A stretch of DNA of 64,000 nt from Arthrobacter sp. PAMC 25486 (GCF_000785535.1 NZ_CP007595.1:124001-188000); one strand, 5' to 3'; positions 42,980 through 53,400 are shown, numbered from the stretch's first letter. The notes: generated from the sequence alone by a model not told the origin. Numbers and translations: made by a program.

Positions 42980-44797
42980 TTAGTACCAGCCGAGGCTGAT
43001 CAGTTTGGTGCGGATCAGCGCCGACACGGACGTGTAGCCTGCGGCGTTCATATGCCCGCTATCATGGGCAATGCTTGGTGGCTTGATGCCGTCTGCTTGG
43101 TGCTGCAAATCTGTGGGGGTTGGGGAAATGCCAGTGTCCACCCAGAGCTGCGGGGAGCAAAGATATGCGTCCACGTCAAGGAATAGATCGCCGTACAGGG
43201 CGGCCAGTGCGGCGTTGACGGTACGGACATTTGTCCATTGTGTTGAGCCGCTGGTTTGGGCGGTATCCACGAAATGCCCCAGCACGAGAACACGCTTAAC
43301 CAAAGGGGACAGGTAATTGAACGCTGCATGTGTTTGATCTGTGACCAGCGGCGCGGACCCGGCGCCGGACAGATTATTCTTGCCCGTCCATAGAAGCGTG
43401 ACGTGCTGGCGTGACGCTGTGCCAACGATAGGAATAAACGCAGTGCCCGAAGTTACCGGGGTAGCAGCGCCAGCCGTCGTGCGGGTAAAAGAAAACACCG
43501 TTGAGGTGCTGCTCAGTGTCCCTCGGACACCGTTTAGCGTGCCAGTGAACGGTTTCATCTCGGCACTATTGGGCATGTTTGCTGCCGTTACAGTCACGGC
43601 ACCACTTGCAGGGATTGAGCCGCCGGAGACGGTGAGTGATGCCGGCACAGAGCCGAGACGGGCGCTAATGTGCTGGGATGTCTCAGCACCTTTACCTTCA
43701 TTGTGGAACGTCGCACCTGTGCCTGCCAGTGCCGCAGCCAAGGCAGTGCCGATCCTCTCAGCACTAGATGATCCCCAGATCGTAATGTTCTTCACGTCAG
43801 GGAATACCGGCGATAATGAGCTATCGGAATTCACGTACCGGTCGCCGACTGCCAGACCGCTACCAGTGGCGGCACCCATCCTAGATGCCCACCGTCGCAA
43901 GACCTCATCAGGGACGTTGCCGTCGTTGTTTAGCTGCATCTCGGTGTATCGCCATGCAGCATCGAGGACCGCCCAACTTACCGACGCATCAGCGTGTTGA
44001 TGAATGCCTAACCGGTTCTGCATGTGCCACAGGGATAGGTCCGTGGGCCCACCATCCTCGCGCCGCGCCCCTATCCAGGTCTCACGCGAGGTTCGATCCG
44101 TAGCGACAAAAAGGTGTCCGTCACCTCCGAGTATCGGGGCCCGTCGGTCCCAGCCGGTGAGGAAGTCGTAATTCTTCACCATGAAGTCGGCGCCTGCCTG
44201 GTTTAGCGGATCACCGGGAGGGCCAGGCTTGCCGTCGAACAGTCCAGCGTCAGCATCATCACGCACGGACATGGCAACCCTTGCGGACTGTGCAGAAGCG
44301 CTGGCCGCCGCTTCCGCCTCAGCCAGCAACGCCAACGCCTGCGGAGTACCAACGCCCGGAGATGACGGCACCTCCACTGCCTTCGTCAAATCAATCTCAG
44401 CACCCTCCGGCAGCGCCATGGAATGCGCCTTGATAGTGGGCGCTGCACCGTTCACCGCGTTGAAACGGTAGACGACAGAGTACGTCCAGTTCTCCACCGA
44501 CATGTCAGGGTCATCCGTTGCGAATAGCTGAATGCCACGGTATAGCGGCGTCACGCCATCCGCAGCCGGTGTGCACACGTAGCCGTCATAGTCCAGTACA
44601 GCCGTGATGGGTGCCGTCAGAACCGTGATCGGGTTCGGGCTGGAAGTCCGGTTTGGAAAGTACGGCACAGACGGTGTGAAGGTGATTGATCCGCTGAGGG
44701 GAACAACTTCCGGCTCATTATCCACGTCAGGTCCGTCCACGCGGCCGATGCCGAACTGACCAACAACCCGGCCAGTGCCCATGTTTGATGGCTTCAA
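42980..44797 (-). CDS. Tail fibre/spike protein with SGNH hydrolase domain
   Basis: A 605-residue protein. The N-terminal ~120 residues (GSITFTPSVPYFPNRTSSPN, VYRFNAVNGAAP) form a base shared with other fibre proteins. A helical Ala-rich stretch and a short collagen-like GKPGPPGDP follow. The C-terminal SGNH esterase domain begins KNITIWGSSSAERIGTALAA (Ser nucleophile in GSS), and has LWTGKNNLSG (block III, Asn) and IAHDSGHMNAAGY (Asp-x-x-His). It could deacetylate surface glycans during attachment. Confidence 0.8.
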   Translation of the reverse strand: MKPSNMGTGRVVGQFGIGRVDGPDVDNEPEVVPLSGSITFTPSVPYFPNRTSSPNPITVLTAPITAVLDYDGYVCTPAADGVTPLYRGIQLFATDDPDMSVENWTYSVVYRFNAVNGAAPTIKAHSMALPEGAEIDLTKAVEVPSSPGVGTPQALALLAEAEAAASASAQSARVAMSVRDDADAGLFDGKPGPPGDPLNQAGADFMVKNYDFLTGWDRRAPILGGDGHLFVATDRTSRETWIGARREDGGPTDLSLWHMQNRLGIHQHADASVSWAVLDAAWRYTEMQLNNDGNVPDEVLRRWASRMGAATGSGLAVGDRYVNSDSSLSPVFPDVKNITIWGSSSAERIGTALAAALAGTGATFHNEGKGAETSQHISARLGSVPASLTVSGGSIPASGAVTVTAANMPNSAEMKPFTGTLNGVRGTLSSTSTVFSFTRTTAGAATPVTSGTAFIPIVGTASRQHVTLLWTGKNNLSGAGSAPLVTDQTHAAFNYLSPLVKRVLVLGHFVDTAQTSGSTQWTNVRTVNAALAALYGDLFLDVDAYLCSPQLWVDTGISPTPTDLQHQADGIKPPSIAHDSGHMNAAGYTSVSALIRTKLISLGWY

Positions 44798-44856
44798 AAT
44801 AGTCTCCTAAAAGTTTGGGATGGCGTAGAGCCAGTCAGCGAAGGGTTGTGTCGGCG

Positions 44857-45552
44857 TTACGTGCCGAAGTAGTCCGTGCGCAGCTGGGCATAGATCCTGT
44901 CGCGCTCAGCCTTATCGGCGGCGTAGGGCAAGACGATGACGGCATAAACGTTCAGGCGCTCGTATCCGGCCCCATAACCAACCCGCATGAGTGTGCGGTT
45001 GTTCGATCCGGCGTCACCGGTGTTCTCGCTCGTGTCCACGCGCATCACACTGTTCGCACCGTTGGCAACACCCATGAAGATGTGCGTGCCGGTATCCACC
45101 GCAGCAGTCCCCGGGGCGGCGAGGCCCTTGCCCGCATTTAAGATCCAATACGTGGAGGCACTATTGGCGCCAATGCTTGTCACTGGACCAGACGCGCCGG
45201 ATACCACCACGGACGAGTCTCGAACCTCGCGGAACCGGGCCACCACAATGGTGGTGCTGGGCTGGCTCAAAGCGAGTGGCATGGTGAGCATGTCGTCCAC
45301 TCCGTCGAAGAAGAGGACCTTCTTCCCGACCGAGTCGACCATGATCTCAGGCGCCCCGGCAGCGTCGTTCGATTTCCACTCCGCGCCGGAAACCGTGTCG
45401 CGCCAAATAGGGGTAGGCCCAACAGGTGAACGCTCCGCAGAGAAATACAAGACCGCACCAGGAACCGGGCTCGTAAGCCTCATGCTGATATGAGGCAAAG
45501 CCGGGTCTGCTTTACCAGCAGCAGTCCGGATGCCCTTAGCAAGAACAGCCAT
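44857..45552 (-). CDS. Tail protein with LamG/concanavalin-like domain
   Basis: The 231-residue protein begins MAVLAKGIRTAAGKADPALP and carries VLFFDGVDDMLTMPLALSQP followed by TTIVVARFREV, the LamG-type jelly-roll signature (DGVDD.....). NSASTYWILNAGKGL and IFMGVANGANSVMRVD follow, ending in a helical segment (ADKAERDRIYAQLRTDYFG). Such domains bind carbohydrate. It is coupled by a 1-bp overlap to the SGNH protein upstream. Confidence 0.75.
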   Translation of the reverse strand: MAVLAKGIRTAAGKADPALPHISMRLTSPVPGAVLYFSAERSPVGPTPIWRDTVSGAEWKSNDAAGAPEIMVDSVGKKVLFFDGVDDMLTMPLALSQPSTTIVVARFREVRDSSVVVSGASGPVTSIGANSASTYWILNAGKGLAAPGTAAVDTGTHIFMGVANGANSVMRVDTSENTGDAGSNNRTLMRVGYGAGYERLNVYAVIVLPYAADKAERDRIYAQLRTDYFGT

Positions 45553-47165
45553 CAGACGTACCCCTTCTTCTTCAATAGCGGCGCGAGCGCCTTCGTAGCA
45601 ATCGCTGGGGCGACAATGGGTTTGTAGTGGGTGACGTCGTCCATGATCGAGGGTGGCAGGGTGCCAGCCGCGATCTTTGCTAGGTCGTCAGCAGTTGGAG
45701 TCATGCCAAGGTCCACCATCGCTTTTGTGCGCAAATAATTTTGCATGTCAAAGAACCGGCCAGGGTAGAGCGCCTTGACACGGCTATTGATCTCCACCAC
45801 CGTGGAATGACCGGCGCTGCCCGTTTCCTCATCGGTGCGGGTCGTCGTGCCCACCACGATGAACTGGCGTACGTTCGGCGTAAGGAACTCCACCATCTGC
45901 ACGAACGCGTCCACCACATGGTCAGCAACCGTGGCGGACATGCCCTTGATATTCGCTGTCACGTCGTTGCGGCCCATGAAGATAATGGCCGTGTCAGAGA
46001 AGTGATCAGATGTGGATGACAAGAACGGCTCATTCTTGATCGCTATGGCCGTGCCCGTGTCGGAGCGCTTAAACGAAAGGCCCTCAGCCTCGCTGCGCCA
46101 CAGATCACCAGGGACCCCGGCAAGTGTTCCCGACTGGATAAAGGACCGCCCCGCATACCACCCAATCTCTTGACTGGTAGTCATCAGCTCGCGCCCAATG
46201 GCGGGGATTGTTCCGGTAAGCAAGAGCGGCTTTGCACCCAGCCGAATGAGGATCTCATCAACAGGGGCGCCGCTAATGCCACGGTTGAAAACGGCCACGT
46301 CGGGGAGAGCGCCGGCCAGCTTGGCCGGGAATGACTGCCCGGCAGGCCACAGCACGCCAAGGGACCCGCCCGCAACGAGCGAGTCACCGATGCACACAAC
46401 ACGCTTCCGATCTGATCGGGTGACTGGTGCGCGCATCTTGAAGAACTCCGCAGTACCGTCAGTGCGAATACCTCCAGCAACACGGTTGTTCTCGATGACG
46501 AACGGGGTTGCCCACCCTTCGCCCTGGTCCACGTGTGTCAGCAGCCGGTCGTCACCGTCGTAGACAGCCTTCGCCAGGGCAGCTTCGATGGCAGCAAACT
46601 TGCCCATTGCTGCAGCGTCACCGGGCGCCCCGGTCAAATCAGCGAGTCGTTTCCATACCCCTCCCATATGCTTTTTCTCCCATCGGTAAAGAATGCTGGT
46701 GTTGCGTGGGTCTTTGAGGTCGTCAGGGTTTTGATGCAGCCAAAGCTGGAACGGCTTGGGGTTCTTCGGTGCGGTCAACGACACCCAGACAAGATTTTGA
46801 TTCGACCCTCCACCACCAGGCCCGACGCCACCCGGACCGAGAACCAAGTCTTGGAGCATGCCACCACCGGCCGGGACCGCGATCCGCCAATCCGGGAAAT
46901 CAACCGGACCATACTCGCCATTGATCCACTCGATCTGCAGCGAGTACCAAGCGTCATCGAACATCACATCCGTATCGTTCAGTACGGTGGTCCACTCACC
47001 CAGAGCATCAGGCTTAACCTTCACCGGCTCAGTCGGCAGAACACGTCCCGCCGCATAACCAGCAGCAACAAGGTTCGGCCGGTTCAAAGTGAACACCAGC
47101 TGCACCTGCTTGCCGACCATGGAGATGCCACCAACATCACGGATATTCCCCGAAACTGTAGACAT
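45552..47165 (-). CDS. Tail protein with GDSL/SGNH esterase domain
   Basis: A 537-residue protein whose N-terminal part (SGNIRDVGGISMVGKQVQLV, VMFDDAWYSLQIEWINGEYG) resembles the base of actinophage fibres. A Gly-rich linker (LGPGGVGPGGGGSNQ) follows. The C-terminal half has the full GDSL hydrolase set: RVVCIGDSLVAGGS (block I), VFNRGISGAPVDEIL (block II Gly), IIFMGRNDVTANI (block III Asn) and MDDVTHYKPIVAPA (block V Asp and His). All four catalytic blocks are intact, so an active esterase is likely. Confidence 0.85.
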   Translation of the reverse strand: MSTVSGNIRDVGGISMVGKQVQLVFTLNRPNLVAAGYAAGRVLPTEPVKVKPDALGEWTTVLNDTDVMFDDAWYSLQIEWINGEYGPVDFPDWRIAVPAGGGMLQDLVLGPGGVGPGGGGSNQNLVWVSLTAPKNPKPFQLWLHQNPDDLKDPRNTSILYRWEKKHMGGVWKRLADLTGAPGDAAAMGKFAAIEAALAKAVYDGDDRLLTHVDQGEGWATPFVIENNRVAGGIRTDGTAEFFKMRAPVTRSDRKRVVCIGDSLVAGGSLGVLWPAGQSFPAKLAGALPDVAVFNRGISGAPVDEILIRLGAKPLLLTGTIPAIGRELMTTSQEIGWYAGRSFIQSGTLAGVPGDLWRSEAEGLSFKRSDTGTAIAIKNEPFLSSTSDHFSDTAIIFMGRNDVTANIKGMSATVADHVVDAFVQMVEFLTPNVRQFIVVGTTTRTDEETGSAGHSTVVEINSRVKALYPGRFFDMQNYLRTKAMVDLGMTPTADDLAKIAAGTLPPSIMDDVTHYKPIVAPAIATKALAPLLKKKGYV

Positions 47166-47234
47166 ACGGTCCCCCTTTCAGGGCATAGAAAAAGCCACCA
47201 CGGTTTCGTGACGGCTAGAAAGAATCTGGGGGGC

Positions 47235-47405
47235 TTATTCGCCCGGGTCGGTTGCGGCATCCAGTAGCGCGGTCAGCTCGGCAATTTGCGCGTCCTTGAC
47301 CCTGCCCCGCGCCCGCTCCTGCAGTAGCTCCCACCGCAGCGAGTCAACGTCACTGCGGTTGGCGGCGTGGATGTGCTCGTGGAAAATCTGTTCGTCAGCG
47401 TCCAA
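47235..47405 (-). CDS. Small coiled-coil late protein (56 residues)
   Basis: Starts at TTG 47405 with AGGAG 6 nt upstream. It reads LDADEQIFHEHIHAANRSDV, DSLRWELLQERARGRVKDAQ, IAELTALLDAATDPGE. The protein is a short acidic coiled coil. It sits between the SGNH tail protein and the plus-strand lipoprotein gene and belongs to the leftward late operon. Function unknown; too short and with a non-ATG start, so easily missed. Confidence 0.65.
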   Translation of the reverse strand: MDADEQIFHEHIHAANRSDVDSLRWELLQERARGRVKDAQIAELTALLDAATDPGE

Positions 47406-47436
47406 GGCGGGCTCCTATCGTGTGGGTGGTGTCCGG

Positions 47437-47442
47437 TAGACT
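47437..47442 (+). promoter_or_regulatory. -10 box of the first embedded lipoprotein gene
   Basis: TAGACT is followed by CCGGGC and the ATG at 47449, pointing against late transcription. Confidence 0.6.
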
Positions 47443-47448
47443 CCGGGC

Positions 47449-47895
47449 ATGAGAAAACTTGGGGGAATACTCGCCATTGGGTTGCTGGCGTTGACCGCGT
47501 GCAGTGCACCCGTTGAGACGTCGCCGGCGCCGTCCGTGAGTGCCAAGGTCGAGATGACGGCCCCAACTGAGACCGAGACAATCACCGCGGCACCCATCCC
47601 GGCTCAAACGGCACCGAAAGAAACAACGGTCGCCTTGAGTGGCGAGTTCGGAGACCCCGCTACAGATGCTGCTTTTCTTGCTGGAGTAAAGGCAGGCTGG
47701 GAAGGTGTTGTGCCTTCTGACGATGCTCTCGTGTCTGCAGCGATGCTTGCCTGCGACAAATATGCGGCGGGCATACCGCGCATAGAAATGGGCCTTATCG
47801 AAGGTGATAGCGGGCAAGATATTCGCAACACCGACCGGCTGGCAGTTTATGCTGGCCGAAACTACTGCATCGAGTACAACCCAGACAACGACTAG
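47449..47895 (+). CDS. Lipoprotein (DUF732-like) on the opposite strand of the late operon
   Basis: A 148-residue lipoprotein: MRKLGGILAIGLLALTACSA has the lipobox LTAC, followed by a Pro/Thr-rich linker (APTETETITAAPIPAQTAP). A small domain follows with DAAFLAGVKAGWEGVVPSDD, LVSAAMLACDKYAAG and NYCIEYNP, two Cys that may form a disulphide. The F(L)..V...G.......L......C......G layout resembles DUF732 actinobacterial proteins. It has its own leaderless promoter and ends inside the stop of the oppositely read tail gene (shared CTAG). Likely a lysogeny-expressed surface protein, for example superinfection exclusion; inference. Confidence 0.8.
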   Translation: MRKLGGILAIGLLALTACSAPVETSPAPSVSAKVEMTAPTETETITAAPIPAQTAPKETTVALSGEFGDPATDAAFLAGVKAGWEGVVPSDDALVSAAMLACDKYAAGIPRIEMGLIEGDSGQDIRNTDRLAVYAGRNYCIEYNPDND

Positions 47896-48593
47896 ACGGT
47901 GTAATAGAGCCTCTGACTTGAAACATCGAAGAAGACATTTGCTGGCTTCGATATCGAAGTAAGCCCCGTGAATCGAACTGCGGCAGCCACGGTTAGGTTG
48001 GCAGTTAGATTGAGGCTCGTTGAATTGAGAGCGCTTGCTGAGCCGTAAAGCACGTGACCGCTTGGGAATCGCAGGGAGCCGCCGTTTGCTATCGGGTCGA
48101 TGACCATACCTCCGGCCGTGATCTTCCCGCCAGTCGTGACGTTCAGGTCACTCTTGAGCGTGGTAGTACCCTCAACAGAGAGCGTGCCCTTGGTGGCCAT
48201 GGCGCCAGTGACGTCCAGCTTCCCGGACACCGTGGTGTTGCCGCCAAGCTTGGTCACGCCTGTAACGTCCAGCGTGCCCGTGATCCTGGTGTTGCCTCCG
48301 ATGTCGGTCTTGCCGTCAAGGATGGTATCGCCAGTGACTTCGAGCGGACCGTAGATGAATGTCTGCCCGGAGAAGCGCGACGTGCCTGCGACAGTCAAGG
48401 TGCCGGAGATTGACGCCACACCAGTGACGTACAGGCCCTCGTTCTGCACTGTGAGCCTGCCCGTGCCGTAGAACCTTTGACCACCATGGCCGACAGACGA
48501 CCCGTTGAGCGGCGTCGCGTACTGGTCCCTGCGTTGCTGCCGGGCCGGTTCGCCCATGTTCCCCTTGGAGAGGTCAATGATTTTGCCCATCAT
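47892..48593 (-). CDS. Tail fibre protein with beta-solenoid repeats
   Basis: The 233-residue protein has a short charged head (MMGKIIDLSKGNMGEPARQQ) and then many short repeats such as ISGTLTVAGTSRFSG, PLEVTGDTILDGKTDIGG, ITGTLDVTGVTKLGG and VSGKLDVTGAMATKG, consistent with a triple-stranded or solenoid beta fibre. The C-terminal part (SGHVLYGSASALNSTSLNLT) is a cap. It overlaps the stop of the plus-strand lipoprotein by 4 bp and the next tail gene by 4 bp. Confidence 0.75.
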   Translation of the reverse strand: MMGKIIDLSKGNMGEPARQQRRDQYATPLNGSSVGHGGQRFYGTGRLTVQNEGLYVTGVASISGTLTVAGTSRFSGQTFIYGPLEVTGDTILDGKTDIGGNTRITGTLDVTGVTKLGGNTTVSGKLDVTGAMATKGTLSVEGTTTLKSDLNVTTGGKITAGGMVIDPIANGGSLRFPSGHVLYGSASALNSTSLNLTANLTVAAAVRFTGLTSISKPANVFFDVSSQRLYYTV

Positions 48594-49657
48594 GCCTCCA
48601 TCGGCTGGAATTCAAGCTTGACCTTCGCCCCGAAATCACCAGAGAAACCAATCAGGCGCAGGCGGTAGAAGCCGTCGTCCATCCACGGATCGTTCTGCAT
48701 ATAAGCTCTCACCCCAGCGCCCGGGAAGAGCTGAGAGAGCTTGTATTCTTCCCCGATGACCACACTGAAGGACCACTGCTCCACCGGCTTCAGTGACGCA
48801 GCCAGCTCCGCATTGGCTAGGGCTTGCAGCTCCCCGGCATCTTTCACCTGCGAGAATGCCACCGTCTTCACCAGCGCCGGGTAAGGTGACGCACCAGAGA
48901 TCGCGGACCGGACCAGCATGTCCACCTCGGTACCCTCGCCGGTGGCAATGACATGGTTGGCGACGTTGCCCGCGTCCTCGGTTACGGTCAGCCCGATGGC
49001 ACCATCCTTCGGCGCCGTCAGATTCCAGACCAGTAACGACGGCGCAGGGGTTGTTACGAGCCGGTGCCGCAGCTCCCCGTTCGATGCGTACTCCGGGATG
49101 AAGTCCACATCCGGCCCATACTGCGTATCGATCAGATCCCGCATCGCGTCAGCCGCAATAGGCATGTGATAGCCCTTGTACTCACGTTCCGCAGACCCTG
49201 ATTTGTCAGCAGGGAAGATGATCGGCAAAGCGAACTTGGTGCCCGTCGTTGCCTGCTGGATTACCCGCTTCAACTGCGTTTGCAGATCCAGGTTCGACCA
49301 ACCCACCGTAGTGCCCTGCATCCCCGCGGACGAGTACGCGGCACACATGCGCTTGCCGAAGATGGAATTGATGTCCGTATACGAGACGGTCACTTTCCCG
49401 GCCTCACGGTCATACGTCCTCGTCCAAATCACACCAGCAAACACCGGCACACCAGACTCTTCAAAGACCAGTGTGCGGAGAATCGGTTCCGACAAATAGC
49501 GGCCAGGCATCCCCGATGAGTCAACATCACCCACCACAAAAGACGCCTGGCCGCTGCCGGACGCGTTCAGCTTCCTAGCCCACGGCGGATTCTCAATAGG
49601 AAGAATCCCCTCACGTCTACCAGTCTCCGTATGCACCACACGCACCAACCACGCCAC
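48590..49657 (-). CDS. Tail-tip protein (siphovirus Gp37-like)
   Basis: A 355-residue protein, MAWLVRVVHTETGRREGILP at the start, with the segments LRTLVFEESGVPVFAGVIWT, VSYTDINSIFGKRM and EYASNGELRHRLVTTPAPSL, and AGNVANHVIATGEGTEVD. This is the layout of proteins filed as Siphovirus ReqiPepy6 Gp37-like, which sit just after the Dit protein and act as the tail-associated base or adsorption protein. The label is from family memory. Confidence 0.75.
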   Translation of the reverse strand: MAWLVRVVHTETGRREGILPIENPPWARKLNASGSGQASFVVGDVDSSGMPGRYLSEPILRTLVFEESGVPVFAGVIWTRTYDREAGKVTVSYTDINSIFGKRMCAAYSSAGMQGTTVGWSNLDLQTQLKRVIQQATTGTKFALPIIFPADKSGSAEREYKGYHMPIAADAMRDLIDTQYGPDVDFIPEYASNGELRHRLVTTPAPSLLVWNLTAPKDGAIGLTVTEDAGNVANHVIATGEGTEVDMLVRSAISGASPYPALVKTVAFSQVKDAGELQALANAELAASLKPVEQWSFSVVIGEEYKLSQLFPGAGVRAYMQNDPWMDDGFYRLRLIGFSGDFGAKVKLEFQPMEA

Positions 49658-49666
49658 GGCGCCTCC

Positions 49667-50401
49667 TTACATGTAGGTGTCGATCACTTCGACATAGCCG
49701 GTGCCCTTGGAAATCTTCACCGATGCGTTATTGCCCGGCAGTACCTTGAAAAGATCGGCGCGGGTAACAAGGTCACTGCGGTCATTGCCGTTCAGCCGCA
49801 GCCGGCCAGTAGCGAAATCAACCCGCACCCAACCACCAGCGCCAAGGTCACCCAGCGCCGTATACAAGCCACCAGGATGCGTAATCGTGAAACCGCCAAC
49901 CAGCGGACCATTCACCTGCACCACCGGAGACGCCGCATAGTTCCCGCGATGAAAAGCGGAAACCGCAACATTCGGGGCCAAGTCGTAGGTGTGCCGGTCC
50001 CCGTACTTGGCCGGGTCAGGGCACCTCAAAGGGACCTGCCACGTCGCCAACGTGTCGGTGATCGGAGTGAACTTCACGCCGGCGTTGCGCTTAGCGTCCG
50101 CCCACTGAGTGGAGCTGTGCCCAGACACCTGCAAGCGGCCACGCATCGGACCCGTGAGGAAGTTCATGGCCTCGTGCATGTCCATATGCGACCGTGCTTG
50201 CAGGTTGCCGGTGACCGTTACCACCCGTGCCGCGTTGTACGTCGGCAGATCATACTCGCCGTCTGAGTTCTCGCGGTCCACGGTCTCACCCTTGACGTCA
50301 GGTGAATCCCACCAGCCATCGATGCTGTTAGTGGTCCAGGTGCCGAACCGGTCGGTCCCCGAAAGGAGCCGACCGGCCCACTCGATTCGATCAGCTACCA
50401 A
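49667..50401 (-). CDS. Distal tail (Dit-like) protein
   Basis: The gene follows the tape measure in the usual Dit place. From TTG 50401 (overlapping the tape-measure stop) it gives 244 residues beginning LVADRIEWAGRLLSGTDRFG; a longer frame to 50440 is also open. It has WDSPDVKGETVDRENSDGEY, VVTVTGNLQARSHMDMHEAM and a galectin-like C-terminal part (VVQVNGPLVGGFTITHPGG, ...WVRVDFATGRLRLNGND). The start codon remains uncertain. Confidence 0.75.
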   Translation of the reverse strand: MVADRIEWAGRLLSGTDRFGTWTTNSIDGWWDSPDVKGETVDRENSDGEYDLPTYNAARVVTVTGNLQARSHMDMHEAMNFLTGPMRGRLQVSGHSSTQWADAKRNAGVKFTPITDTLATWQVPLRCPDPAKYGDRHTYDLAPNVAVSAFHRGNYAASPVVQVNGPLVGGFTITHPGGLYTALGDLGAGGWVRVDFATGRLRLNGNDRSDLVTRADLFKVLPGNNASVKISKGTGYVEVIDTYM

Positions 50402-53400
50402 GACGCACCCCCTGCTCTCCCAGCCTGTACGAGATCTCATCGACTACTTCACGTTTGAGGCTGGATGGGTCAAGGGACGTGAACTGCGCGCCGGTCATGT
50501 CAATATTGACGCCGCCACCACCACCTGATTGTGTAGATGGTCCAGACGGCGCAGCCTGCGGTACGGAAGCGTGCGCCATACTCACCCCCTGCGGGAACGT
50601 CCCAGCATTGATCGCCGCAAGCTCACTGTCGTACCGTTCCGAAGATCGGCCGTTGATGACCCATTCACCCTTGTCCACCCACGAGGTGGGGATGCCATCA
50701 GTGCCGAGACCCAAGATCCCATCAACCTTGTTGGTCCCCGGGCCAGACCGCGGCAAGCGTCCGCCGCCCGAGTGCTTCGGCAAGCGTCCACCTGCGTAGT
50801 TGCCAGTCAGGCCACCAGCGCCGCCCTGCCCAGTGCTGATGCGGTTCTCAGAAACGATGATCGACGCATACCGTGGACGAGTCAGATCATTCAGCCAGGA
50901 TTCCGCAACGTTCGTATTGGCCTCGGCAAGGATCTCCGCCGTTCGCTTCTTGCTGGCGATCCCATCGATCTTGTCGCCAGCCTCAACAGCACCAGTTTCA
51001 GTGACCTTGATCTGCCCATTCGGTAGGTGCTCGATCTCGTATCCGAGAAGCTTCATCGCCTCCACAATGGCGGGCGAATCAGGTACATCAATCGTGATCG
51101 TCTTATCCGGCGTCTCCTGAATCTGCTTCGCCAAATCGTTGAGAGCCTGTTCAGCCGCCGCGTTCTCGATCTGAATATCAGTGACAACATCGGTCGGAAT
51201 GAGCCCATACGCGTTAGCCAGGACATTCGCTTGGTGTTCAGCGACACCGGATGCAATGGCTTGCTGAACAAAGTCATCACGCAAACCGTCAACAGTTTTC
51301 CGCAGTTCCTCGCCAGAAACATTGTTTCGTTTCTGCGCGTCAATGACCTGCTGAGCACTCGTTGCCGTTTCCAGCAAAGCGCCAGCATTATTCTGTTGCG
51401 CCTCCGTGTGGATGTTCAGCGTGTCAGCTTCGTAGTTCCACATGTCCGTGGTCTCTTGGATCTGCTCCGCGGACCGCTTCTTGGTTTCCGCGTAGCGCAG
51501 CTCAGCTTGAGACTGGGACAGGGTGGTCCCGGCCGCTTCCTGCTTCTTAGCAATGTTCGCCTCGAGCGCAGCCGTCTCACCCTCAATCGCAGATTTAGTT
51601 CCCTTGTTCGCCCACGCAAGATCCTTTGCAGTTCGGACAGCTTCAGTGGATGCGCCTGAGTACTTATCCAGAGCGTCCCGTGCGTCGTGGGCTTTCTTGG
51701 CTATTCCGCCGTAAGTTCCTGACCCTCCGTAGCTGCGAACCGTGTCGTTCTCAGCAATTGCCGTGAGCTTGTCCCGCAAGATATCCAGCGCCGGACCGCC
51801 CTCGAGTATGGCGGTGTTCATATCCTTTTGAGAGATCCCCAGCTGCTGGAACAAAGCAAGCGCGTTTTCCTTAGATCGCGTGCCCTTTTCGTCTGCCAGT
51901 TGCTGGTTGAGAACCTTCTGCACGTTCTCATCCATGACGCCGTTGGATTCCTTGAGCGCATCCGTCAGCTGTTGCACAGCGGTCTTGTGCTCCTGCGCCT
52001 TCTCGGCAGCACCGGACTGGTACATAGCCAGCCCGCCAAGAGCCAGCCCAACACCAGTGATGACTAGCCCGATGGGGTTAGTCAGGAACGCGACCTTCAG
52101 TGCTGTTCCAAGCCCGGTCACCCCAGCAGTTGCTGCTGCCGTTGTGGCTGACATGACCGAGATAGCTCCGCCAGTCTCAACAGCAATCGCACGTGAAGTA
52201 GCCATCTGGGCCCGCATGACACCAAACGCTGTGCCCATCGAACCCAGTGCGGCCCCAATCGGTCCACGCAAGGCCACCACAGCGGCGAACGCCAAGACAG
52301 CGGCCATGACAGGGGTGGGCATTTTGGAGATCGCAGACGCCACATCAGCAACAACCTGCGCCACCGGCACAAGCGCCTGAGCCACTACGACAGCAGCCGG
52401 CCCTAGAGCTTCACCCAGCTGGACAGCCACCGGAGCGACGGCCAACAGCAGATCCCGCAGTGCAGGAGCCAGCGTAACCAGCACGGCCGTGGCAGTGTCA
52501 ATGAGCGCCTGTCCCGTCTGCTTTGCCACCGGCAGCAACGGGGAAAGAGCGCCAATGAAATCGCCAAACGCCCCCCGCAATTCAGGGGACAAAGCAATCA
52601 GAGCCACAATTCCAGCCACCAGCGGATTCATGGCCAAGCCAAGTTTCTGCAGGATCGGGATTTGGGTACCCATGGCAACAAATGCCGCCGTGATTGCACC
52701 CAGCACGGGCCCGTTCTTCGCGAGGCTATCCAGCTGCCCATCAACGGCGGAAACATCCCACGAGTTGATGCCGTCCTTCACTCGTCCAATGGCAGGCAGT
52801 ACCTGATCAAAGGCAGGCTTGAGGCGGTCCATCATGACAGCAACCAGCGGCCCAGTCTTACCCTCGGCGGCGCGCAAAGCATCAGCCAGTGAGTTGGCCC
52901 AGTCCAGTGCGAGACCGCCACCAGCCTTGTGAACAAACGGCTCAGCAATGATGCTGGAAATATCTCGCCAAGCACCCTTGATGCGGTCAACAGACCCAAC
53001 CCAGGTATCTTTCACGCCAGCAGCTGCACCAGCAAAGGATTTCGACATCTGAGCAACCAGAACATCAACAGCTTCGCCAGCGTCCAGCGCACCATCAGTG
53101 ATGGCCTCGCGGATCTCGTTTCCGGTCTGGCCCATGCCTTCGCCGATGAGCTTTGCAGCGTCAACGCCGCGTAGGCCGAGCTGGTTCAGCGAAACGGCCG
53201 TGATCTTGCCAGTAGAAGTGATCTTGGCAAGGATCTGCACGATCTCGTCAATGTCCTGGGCGCCGCCACCGGAGGCGGCCACCGCATCCTGAATTGCTGA
53301 CAGGGTTGGGATGACCTTCTCCGCCTGCATGCCGAAGGAGAGCAGCTGCTGAGTACCGGAGATAAAAGCCTGGCGCGGGAAAGGTGAGGTCTTCGCAAAC

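Noticed and set aside
49631..50266. Plus-strand frame antisense to the Dit-like gene
   Set aside because: His/Arg-rich shadow with no start signal; the minus-strand gene has order, family features and coupling.
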